Shown in pieces: positions 10,293 to 18,448 of a stretch of DNA of 26,882 nucleotides. The first letter of the stretch is position 1; each line of letters opens with the position of its first letter. The stretch lies in the NCBI GenBank assembly GCA_910592005.1, contig CAJVPP010000740.1, forward strand, positions 1 to 26,882. The letters are read 5' to 3'. The notes beneath the pieces are model-generated. The model searched no databases and had not been told where the DNA came from. It saw only the letters and a program-made list of their open reading frames with translations. The translations under genes and the position numbers were made by a program. This DNA is from Funneliformis mosseae. Its lineage: Eukaryota; Glomeromycota; Glomeromycetes; Glomerales; Glomeraceae.

Positions 10293-11505
10293 ACTTATTC
10301 ATTATATTTTTTTTATTTTAAATCTTATTTTTATGAAATCTTTAATTTTTTTTTTTTTTTTTTAAAACGTATAATGTTCCTCCTCCCTGAATCCTTTTTT
10401 TTTTGTGATACTTTAGTTTAATTAATGTTGCTTTTCAACTTTTTATTTGTTTCAAATTATCACTAATAATAAACAAATTAACAAAGAAAAAGAAAAATCC
10501 GTAACTTGTATTTGTCGTACAGTACATCAAATGTAAAGTTTTTGGTCGAAATTACAGAACGTTATTATCAGAATTCTTGTTTAACGCAAGGTAAAACCCA
10601 ATTTTCCCTTTTCAGCAGATGTCGAAGAAAGTTCAACGAGAAAAAGTACATAAATTAAATTAAACCTTGCAAAAACGTGAATCATTGTTGTCCGTGAAGA
10701 TTGTAAAACAAATGATGATCATTGGGGGTATAATATGTTTTGCATTAGTTAACAACACCAATAATAGACAAGTGGTTGATTTAACTTCCTAAAATTAATA
10801 TTCCCTTTTTTACTTTTGAACCGAGACAAAGACAGGTTTCATTCTTGATTTAACCTATATTTAATACATCATCATTATTTAATGACGGAAAATTTTTTAT
10901 CAGATAAAGTAGTCTTATCTGATCATGAAAGTTCAAATGAAACAATTTCAAGTTTAACTTCTTTCGGTAAATAGCTTTAATAGGTAAAAAAAAAAAAAAA
11001 TTATTATACAATTCATTTTTATCTCTCCTTTAAAAAATATTTGACTACAAATATATCCTTTACGACGGAAATATATTATTCATCCTATCAAATTTCCGTG
11101 AGACAGTCGGAAAAATAGAAACTCTTTCTCCTATTTTTTTTTAAAAAGATTACATAACATTTATGGTAGTACAGTCATATCAATTTCTTTAATCGATACC
11201 ACAAAAGTTTACAATAGGAAATTAGGCAAATTTATTGTGCTTCCAATGCTAAGGCTTTTTTTTTTTTTTTTTACGTTTTCAAAGAACTATATATGTGTGG
11301 TTTTTTTTTTTTTTTCATAAAAGATTTTGGTTAAAAATTTTTTTTTTTTTTCATGCTAATTTTATCTTATATACAAAATTGCGTTAGCGCAAGACCATCA
11401 ACTTTTTTAGGATTAGGATTATATATATAAATGTACCAACTTTACATTAACCTACACATCATCTCTTTTCTCCTCTCTTGAACATACCGCAATTAACGTT
11501 CAATT
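10293..11505. other. Intergenic between lipase and first F-box gene
   Basis: No convincing gene. There are several long T runs (10348-10364, about 11258-11272, 11301-11315, 11337-11351). A 30-codon ATG-initiated open frame (10882-10974; begins MTENFLSDKVVLSD and is Ser-rich) ends at TAG and could be chance or a lost first exon; nothing downstream joins to it convincingly. The right end is the promoter of the next gene. Confidence 0.5.
11421..11430 (+). promoter_or_regulatory. TATA box and CT-rich initiator of the first F-box gene
   Basis: ATATATATAA lies 85 nt before the ATG at 11506. A CT-rich stretch (about 11458-11479) between the two resembles fungal transcription-start regions. Confidence 0.45.
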
Positions 11506-13272
11506 ATGTTGCCATTTTTACCGCCAGAGTGCCTTCAGACGATATTTAAATTATTAAAAGATGACAAAAAGTCATTACATTCATGCCTATTTGTGAATAA
11601 GTACTGGTGTAGTTGTGTAGTACCCACGTTGTGGAGTCGTCCTTTCGAACTTGTAAGTCGACCGTCAGGTAGACTCATTGAAACGTATACCAATTTTTTC
11701 AATGAAAAATCCAAAGAGCTCTTATCATCTCATCATATCATCATTAAACCCACAAGTAAACCGATTGTATTCGATTATCCAAGATTTATTAGGTCCATCC
11801 GATATCATAACGTTTATGATTTTAGTTCGGTATGGTTACATGAGGCGGTATGTCGAGGTCAACAAAAACATTCCTCATCATTCGATAGAACCAATATATT
11901 AAGAGCATTCTCAAAAGAATTAATCAAATTATTCCTTCATAAAAATTCTGCCGTGGAAGATTTATCATTTAATGTCGTAAGATTTCTCATTGTACCTGAT
12001 TTATCCGGTAACAGTTTAATTCATAGGTTTGGACCACCCAGGGAACCTTCGTATGTTAAGAGGGCTTTAGAATATTTATCACCATTTGAAGAAGATTTAC
12101 TTGATATAATTTGGAGTACAAAAACTTTTTTAACCAATTTACAAAAGTTAGAACTTGGTGCCAATAAGAATGATGATAGTATCATGAAAATCCTTAGAAA
12201 CGTAACCAAAAATCTCGAAACTTTGGAATTTAATTTCTCGTCAGAATTAAGGGATCATAATGATGAAGAAGATCCAGGGATAACGGTCATGATGCAAGAT
12301 TTAATTGAAGGGCAAAATTGTTTAAAGAAAGTTGGCATAAGTCAAGGTTCTCATCATATCCCGGGATTAATTAAAGCGTTAAAGTGTCACGTTAACACTT
12401 TAACGGAAATATCATTTGAAAAAATTAATTTCGATTCCATCACTTCGGCGCAAGAGACATTTGAAATGATCTCTTCATGTTACAACTTGGAAAAATTAGT
12501 GATATCGGATTGTCAAGGATTAACCAATGACGTGATCGCATCCCTTAACACCGCGATATTCGTTAATTTGAAAACCTTAATATTTACAAAATTTCATAAT
12601 CCAATCGATGATATCTTCAGAGCCTTCATAACGGGAATGCCTCAAACGGTTAATGCTGATCAAGAAACGATGGAACCTTTAGCAAACTTGATCTCGGGTA
12701 CGAATGAAAGTTTACAAATTTTACGTTTTGGAAGAAGTTCACTTTATGGTAGGGAATTACCATATGATTTTGGCTGGGGTACGAATTTTCCACCCGAGAA
12801 AATCATGGATGTAATATCGTTATCATGTCCCAATTTAACTTTATTCGAGATTCATATAAGGAGGAAAATACTTCCTCAAGTATTGAATCTCCTGAAGTCT
12901 ACCAATCAATTAAGTAGGTTTATCTTCTCTGCGGAATTGGATTTGGTCGACGAAGAAGATTTTTGGAGGGATTTATCAATGCATATCCCCGTTAGTTTGC
13001 AAGATTTAACGATTAGTATCGGTCCAGTATTTTGGTTGGTGGTGTTACATTGGTTATTCGAAAATGTGAATTGTAATTTAGAAATCTTACAATTCCCTAT
13101 ATCAACTTTTATCGATGATGAATATCTTTGCATCATCGCTCAATATGCCAAAAGGATGGGTACCATGAAACGGTTGGCTTTATCTACCGGTACCAAGATT
13201 ACCCCAAAAGGACTTTCTAATGCTCTTCGTGTAATTGAAGATATTACAAACATTGGTGAATTTGACAAGTAA
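11506..13272 (+). CDS. F-box/leucine-rich-repeat-like protein, copy 1
   Basis: Single exon, 588 aa. Residues about 2-45 are an F-box-like segment (LPPECLQTIFKLL, then SLHSCLFVNKYWCSCVVPTLW), normally the Skp1-binding part of SCF ubiquitin ligases. The rest has irregular leucine-rich repeats (LQKLELGAN, LETLEFNF, LEKLVISDCQGLTNDVI, LTLFEIHIRRK, LEILQFPIS), likely a curved substrate-binding surface. No transmembrane segment or signal peptide. The gene next downstream is a paralogue with the same order of motifs. F-box proteins of this form are a large expanded family in glomeromycete fungi. Substrates are unknown. The start is the first ATG, 85 nt downstream of a TATA box. The protein ends at TAA 13270-13272. 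Confidence 0.85.
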   Translation: MLPFLPPECLQTIFKLLKDDKKSLHSCLFVNKYWCSCVVPTLWSRPFELVSRPSGRLIETYTNFFNEKSKELLSSHHIIIKPTSKPIVFDYPRFIRSIRYHNVYDFSSVWLHEAVCRGQQKHSSSFDRTNILRAFSKELIKLFLHKNSAVEDLSFNVVRFLIVPDLSGNSLIHRFGPPREPSYVKRALEYLSPFEEDLLDIIWSTKTFLTNLQKLELGANKNDDSIMKILRNVTKNLETLEFNFSSELRDHNDEEDPGITVMMQDLIEGQNCLKKVGISQGSHHIPGLIKALKCHVNTLTEISFEKINFDSITSAQETFEMISSCYNLEKLVISDCQGLTNDVIASLNTAIFVNLKTLIFTKFHNPIDDIFRAFITGMPQTVNADQETMEPLANLISGTNESLQILRFGRSSLYGRELPYDFGWGTNFPPEKIMDVISLSCPNLTLFEIHIRRKILPQVLNLLKSTNQLSRFIFSAELDLVDEEDFWRDLSMHIPVSLQDLTISIGPVFWLVVLHWLFENVNCNLEILQFPISTFIDDEYLCIIAQYAKRMGTMKRLALSTGTKITPKGLSNALRVIEDITNIGEFDK

Positions 13273-14026
13273 CATTCACAGAATCATTATAATCATTATC
13301 GCGTTAAATTAAATCGCAAGAGGTTACTGAAGGGTACAATGGTGGAATTCCTTATTGTAAAGCGCAATTTGTTTCTTCACCAGGAATTTTTACTAGTACC
13401 TAGGAAATTGACATGTATTTAACAGGTGGTGAGAAGTTTAAATATTGAGAAGGCATTCCTTATAGGAGAAAATTGAAACCGATAGGAATTTATAAAAAAA
13501 TTTCGAAATCATTTAAATCTCATGCGGGTGGTGGTAGTTTCAAAAAAAAAAAAATTTATTGTTTCATTACATCAACATTTTTTCTTTGTTCACGGTTATT
13601 GTATTACTTTTAAATTATTGCTAAATAATTAAAGTTTTTATTTGTGAAAGTTCCGAGAATTCAAATATTGAATGATTGGATTACGGATAATACTTGATCC
13701 GAAGATTGATCAAATTAGGAAAACGGGAGGTATCTTTGCATCAAATTAATGCGGGTAAAAAACATTTAATACACCCTATTATTATTTGTCCATCACCAAT
13801 CGAAATGCGTATTACATCTGGCAGGATTGGAAATATAATGTGGTCATATGATCCGTCTTTTATGATAACATGTGTGAGGAACATGCGATTCACCAATGAT
13901 TAGCATTCGTAGATTTTTTGTATTCACATTTTTTTTCCTCAAAGTCTAAACAAATATGTTTTTTTATTTCTTTATTCATTCTTCATTCATTTTATCGATC
14001 TCTTGATTTTATCTTTTTTATCATCA

Positions 14027-14077
14027 TTTTTTTTTTTTTTCCTTTTTTAAAAAGGGAAAAAAAAAAAAAAAAAAAAA
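14027..14077. repeat. Inverted poly(dT)/poly(dA) tract upstream of the second F-box gene
   Basis: T14-CC-T6 is followed by A5-GGG-A21, forming a near-perfect inverted repeat with stem T..CCTTTTT / AAAAAGG..A. It lies about 100 nt before the ATG and immediately before the TATA-like stretch. Such dA:dT tracts commonly keep promoters free of nucleosomes; length is probably unstable. Confidence 0.7.
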
Positions 14078-14084
14078 GAGGAGA

Positions 14085-14106
14085 TATATATAAATATATA
14101 AATAAG
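14085..14106 (+). promoter_or_regulatory. TATA-like stretch of the second F-box gene
   Basis: TATATATAAATATATAAATA lies 73-94 nt upstream of the ATG at 14179, in the same position range as the TATA boxes of its neighbours. Confidence 0.4.
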
Positions 14107-14178
14107 AGAGAAGAAAAAATTAAAAATAAAGAGACAACCTTCATTTTTAACTTAATTTTTTTTTCTTTAATACAATCA

Positions 14179-16152
14179 ATGAGCGCTAACAGCGACAATT
14201 CCAATCATCACCGTTCGGTGTTAATCCCAACCGAAATTCTTTCGCAAATATTCTCATGTTTACAAAAAGATTACGTATCACTATATAATTGTTTGTTAGT
14301 AAATAAATTTTGGCATATTAATACCCTTGAAGTGTTATATTCTAAACCATTTCACCTGCTGCAATCCAATTCACATCCTTCACGAATAAATAATGATCAA
14401 ACGAACCTTTCAAATACGTTACAGAATTATTTGACAAGGTCTTCAAAGAATGATAACGTTACGATCGAGGACAGGATTGTCAAATTAATCGATCTGTACA
14501 TTAAATGTTTACGATACAAGAATGATTTTAAAGAGATTGAGGTTCGATTAAATGAGAATGGGATCTTTTACATTTACAAGAATCAAGATTTTAAGAATCT
14601 CATGAAGATCGAGACAAACCTATTATTTGATTACTCGTCATACTTGAAATATCTAAGATATGATGATCTGTACAATTTCATTTCCATTTATCTGAGTTCC
14701 TTTTCAAATGGTGCCTCCTTCGTCAATAACGTTAGGAAATCATTGTTCACGTATAATCCCTATAGCATAATAACGAAAAGGACGATAGTTATGGAGTTGT
14801 TTAAAATCTTTTTAAAACAACAACAAAATTTAATTGAATTATCCATAAGTACGAACTTTATTAATGACTTTAGAAAATTCGAGATAAATCATTTTAATGG
14901 CATCGATCAAGATTTATTGGACATCTTTAAAGATCAAACCTTACCCCTCGAAAAGAAGGGTCGAAAGGGTAACAATATAAACACCCTGATCTGTGGTGGA
15001 ATCAAATTTGATGAAATCTTGAAGCTGTTACAAAATAATTTAAGGTTGACATCCATCAAAAACTTTATCATAGATTTTAATTTACCCCCTCATAGTAACG
15101 ACTTTAATTTCGGTCATCATAAATATCAGATTTCTTCAGAGAAAATCATAGATTTCTTGTCGTTGCAAAAGAAATTAAAAAAGTTATGCGTCGTGGGAAG
15201 GTATTGTGAGTTATATAATATATTTTATAAATTATCCGATGAGAATATTTTAGAACAATTGACTTGTCTGGAATTTTATGGGATCATATTTCATAATAAT
15301 TTGTCGGGTAATCAATCTCTCATGACCGGAATCATTCAATGCGCAAATTTACAAGAGCTGGTATTTGAGGATTGTGTTAACCTGACCAATGACATCGTAT
15401 ATCAACTACGTAATTCTCGATTCACATCTCTGAAAAAGTTCACCCTTAGGAATTGTTCGGGGAAAAATATCAATTCATTATCATCTCACAATTCCATAGC
15501 GACCCTAATAAGGAACGCTTGTGGAGGTCTCGAAGAGGTTAGGTTTGGAAGGAAGTTGAAATGGTTCATTAGAAAGATTTATGACGTGGGCAATATCGTC
15601 TTGGATGAGATGACCAATTGTGAGAAATTGAAGGTGGTGGAATGTTGCGTGTTGATTGAAATCGTTGAAGATTTCTTTGAGGTGCTTAAGATGTGCAAGA
15701 ATTTGGTAAAGGTAAACGTATCGGTGGATTACGAATTAAGTGATAATGAATCATTTTGGAAACGGTTTGGGAGTGCTTTAAGCGAGAATCGTACCGCGTT
15801 AAATGAATTATCGATTTGCATAGGGGGAACCGGGGGGAATGGTTGTGAGAATGAATTGTGGATAGAGATGTTTGAATGGTTTTTCGGTTCATGTGACATT
15901 CATATTGAGATATTGAAATTTCCAATGTGTTATTCCATTAATGAAAATTATCTAAAAATTATTGGAAGGTATGCTAAAAGGGTCGGGGAAGTGAAGAAGG
16001 TAATGTTATGCGAGGGCGTCATAAGGAGGAAATATGATTGCACCTTGATGATTGAAGGCATTCAATGCGTACGCGTGTGTCGCGATGATGTCGAATTTGA
16101 TGATGATGATTTGGTAAGGAGGGGGAGCAGGTTTCGTAACGGCATACAATAA
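14179..16152 (+). CDS. F-box/leucine-rich-repeat-like protein, copy 2
   Basis: Single exon, 657 aa from ATG 14179. The frame is open further upstream, but only through homopolymer leader; the F-box begins about 13 residues after this ATG (LIPTEILSQIFSCL, SLYNCLLVNKFWHINTLEVLYSKPF), which decides the start. Irregular leucine-rich repeats follow: LTCLEFYGIIF, LQELVFEDCVNLTNDIV, LKKFTLRNC, LEEVRFGRK, LNELSICIGG, IEILKFPM. It aligns end to end with the upstream copy (matching NLTNDI, RFGR, ESFW/EDFW, EILKFP/EILQFP, and IIGRYAKR/IIAQYAKR), so the two arose by tandem duplication and have diverged strongly. It also has an Asn/Lys-rich insert of about 60 residues, a short Gly run (GGTGGNG) and a charged Asp-rich tail. 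Predicted role: SCF substrate receptor; target unknown. Confidence 0.85.
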   Translation: MSANSDNSNHHRSVLIPTEILSQIFSCLQKDYVSLYNCLLVNKFWHINTLEVLYSKPFHLLQSNSHPSRINNDQTNLSNTLQNYLTRSSKNDNVTIEDRIVKLIDLYIKCLRYKNDFKEIEVRLNENGIFYIYKNQDFKNLMKIETNLLFDYSSYLKYLRYDDLYNFISIYLSSFSNGASFVNNVRKSLFTYNPYSIITKRTIVMELFKIFLKQQQNLIELSISTNFINDFRKFEINHFNGIDQDLLDIFKDQTLPLEKKGRKGNNINTLICGGIKFDEILKLLQNNLRLTSIKNFIIDFNLPPHSNDFNFGHHKYQISSEKIIDFLSLQKKLKKLCVVGRYCELYNIFYKLSDENILEQLTCLEFYGIIFHNNLSGNQSLMTGIIQCANLQELVFEDCVNLTNDIVYQLRNSRFTSLKKFTLRNCSGKNINSLSSHNSIATLIRNACGGLEEVRFGRKLKWFIRKIYDVGNIVLDEMTNCEKLKVVECCVLIEIVEDFFEVLKMCKNLVKVNVSVDYELSDNESFWKRFGSALSENRTALNELSICIGGTGGNGCENELWIEMFEWFFGSCDIHIEILKFPMCYSINENYLKIIGRYAKRVGEVKKVMLCEGVIRRKYDCTLMIEGIQCVRVCRDDVEFDDDDLVRRGSRFRNGIQ

Positions 16153-16599
16153 AATTCTTTTTTTCCCGTGATTTTGAAAAGCGTTGGCTTTTTTTTTTCG
16201 TATTTGATTTATTTTATTATTTTTTTTTTTTTTTTTTTTTGCGGAAACTCGTTTTTCATCATTTGGGGTAAAACCTCGTAAATTTTTATGAATAATTTGT
16301 TGTCATTAAAAAATTTTGTTGCATATCAGCCAATTAACTAACAGGATTTGGTTAGGATGAGGCAAGATGACATTTTTGGGTTGTATAACGTTGATTTTGG
16401 GTTGTAAATCGGAATTAAATGAAATCATATGCATTTAATTTCCTTTATATAAAAAAAAATTTTTTTTTTTTTTTTTTTTTTCCACATACAATTTTCAAAT
16501 TAATAAAAATTTTATATATACATGTAAATATTTTATTCGGGGGGAAAAAGATTTTTTTCTTTTTGTTTTTGGTTATGATCATTTATTTACACAAAAAAA
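16153..16599. other. Intergenic and promoter of the membrane-protein gene
   Basis: There are two very long T runs (16220-16240, 21 nt; 16460-16481, 22 nt, preceded by nine A), and a TATA-like element. No gene: the 66-codon open stretch at 16419-16619 is homopolymer translation that only overlaps the true first exon in another frame. Confidence 0.5.
16511..16520 (+). promoter_or_regulatory. TATA-like element of the membrane-protein gene
   Basis: TTTATATATA, 89 nt upstream of the ATG at 16600. Confidence 0.4.
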
Positions 16600-17592
16600 A
16601 TGTACGATACCATTTATAATGCGATACATCATTTCGTTAAGTTTTTCATTGAAGAATTTACAAAAGAGCTCATTGGAACTTTATTCTCCATAAAATTTCC
16701 CATTAATTTATTCAAGTGAGTATCAATTGAAATTTTGATTCTTTTATATTTTGTCGTAATGTTTTCAAGGCTAAAATTCAAAGAAAAAAAAGAATAATAA
16801 CTAATGATGATAATAATAAGCATATTTTCTCTTTCTTTAAATAGATTTATCATTTGGATATCAATCTACTTATTACTCGTTTTTATAATATTCCTCATAA
16901 ACATACATGGAAAAATCTTAACCCGCATCGTATCTAAATTAAACACGTACCCAATCATCCACCAGATTACGCTCTTAAGGTGTAGCACGCTTGGTGATAT
17001 TGGGATTCCAAAGAATGTTAGGGTGGTGGAGGTAGATTTTACCTCGGTTAAAACCCATACCGAATTATACAAAGTTGTTCAGGTGCTAAAAAGTAACTGG
17101 ATCTGGACTGTGTTATTATGCGTTCCGATTGTCAGGGTTGTGATTCCAATTCCTTACAAGTGTGAAAGTTTGAAAATTGAGAATTTGAAGAGAAATGAGA
17201 ATTGGAAGGATGAATTTACCGGTAAACGAAGGGTTATAATCTCTAGTGAATTGTTGCGTCGAATAAAACCGGTGTATCTATTATTTTATAAAAAGCAACC
17301 GATAGGAAGAGATCAATATGTGATTCCAAGTAACGTTTTAAAAAATGAACGATTTATAGATAGAAAAAATAATGGTCAAGAAAAAGAACTTTCTCATCAA
17401 TTACCATCACCGCCACCATCACATCATCATCGTCATCAGCGAAATCAAGAAGGCATTAGTTATGAATATTTTAATTTATTATTTTTGATCGGTATGGCAT
17501 TATATGGAATGTTCATTATAAAAAGTTCGATCATTTTATATTACTTCATGTCGTATGTTTATACGTCGTTGTTGGAATGGTCCATCCTTTAA
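16600..17592 (+). CDS. Unrecognised membrane protein with His/Pro-rich segment
   Basis: Proposed as two exons, 16600-16715 and 16845-17592, joined across a 129-nt intron with a strong GTGAGT donor and a pyrimidine-rich CTTTCTTTAAATAG acceptor; 287 aa. Exon 1 gives MYDTIYNAIHHFVKFFIEEF, an amphipathic start. Residues about 38-59 are a transmembrane helix (FIIWISIYLLLVFIIFLI) that the splice completes, and about 248-282 are one or two more (LLFLIGMALYGMFIIK, IILYYFMSYVYTSLL). Between them lies a soluble region of about 185 residues with alternating beta-like segments (VRVVEVDFTS, RRVIISSELL) and then a low-complexity linker (PSPPPSHHHRHQR). I do not recognise the family. Without splicing the second part would start at ATG 16804 inside the intron, which is less likely. 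Downstream is a long T run. Confidence 0.7.
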
Positions 17593-18448
17593 TGATAAAT
17601 TTATGAACCTTGTGTTAAAAGATTTTGTAAATAATAAAAAAACATTTTTTTTTTTTTTTTTTGATTATTAAACATAACATCACTCTCATAACACATAATT
17701 CTCGTCTTTAGGGTCTAATGTTTTTAATGTTTTTAATCGCTTACATCTGAATCATTAAGGAATTTTCTTTTCTTGCGACGTGGTACAAAATTTGGGTAAT
17801 TTCGGCAATTTTTCATTTTTAATGTGAAATAAGAATTGCGGTTTACATGGATATTTTGGGCGTCCATTCTATGAATGATTATTTTATGTAGTTACATGCA
17901 CCTTCCTTTCTAAGTCGAATCATTTTTATTGAAGATTACGATTTTCGAATTATTTATTGAACTCGCCGAACGAGCTCCCGGGAAATTTACTCCCATTTTT
18001 TCAGAAAATACGAAAGCTGTCCATTCGACTTTTGGCAAAATCCGTTACTTTTATTAATTCAACGATCTAAACTTATAGTGATTTTGAATTCATCTACAAA
18101 TTTATATCTTTTAAATAATGAGGTAATTATTATCGTAAGGCTGAAAACATCTAAAATCACCACTTACTTGTCCCACAATTGTTTTATTTTGGTAAATTAA
18201 AAATATATAAGTAAACAATATACATATATATATATATATATATATAATATAATATAAATAATTGTAATAATATAATCTATGTGAAAATAATTTGATTGAT
18301 AGTTTTTTTTTAAATTTTTATACTGTACATATATATAAAAAGGAAAAGTATTATTTATAAAACATTCAAATAATATAATGTATTTTAATTTTATACAAAA
18401 AGAAATTATACAAATTTTTTTAAAAATAAATTTACAAGATATATTCTT
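17593..18448. other. Convergent intergenic region
   Basis: This lies between the 3' ends of the membrane-protein gene (plus) and the TPR gene (minus). It has a T run at about 17646-17662 shortly after the upstream stop, unremarkable sequence, and a (TA)n microsatellite. A small G+C-richer patch with CTCGCCGAACGAG occurs at about 17962-17974. No gene seen. Confidence 0.55.
18221..18259. repeat. (TA)n microsatellite grading into TAATA repeats
   Basis: An uninterrupted TA run of more than ten units is followed by AATATAATATAAATAA. Simple sequence in the convergent intergenic region. Confidence 0.85.

Larger units (their letters stand above)
13273..14178. other. Intergenic between the two F-box genes
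   Basis: No supported gene. A non-ATG open stretch at 13694-13903 has no recognisable motif. The right part contains the inverted poly(T)/poly(A) tract and a TATA-like stretch. The open frame of the next gene runs back to 13918 through these homopolymers, but the Phe/Lys-rich translation there shows it is untranslated leader or promoter, not protein. Confidence 0.5.

Noticed and set aside
10882..10974. 30-codon frame starting MTENFLSDKVV as a possible first exon
   Set aside because: No downstream exon in phase could be found before the next gene's promoter.
13918..14178. Upstream extension of the second F-box protein to the first ATG in frame
   Set aside because: The added residues are Phe and Lys runs from T and A homopolymers with a TATA-like stretch inside; the F-box starts right after ATG 14179.
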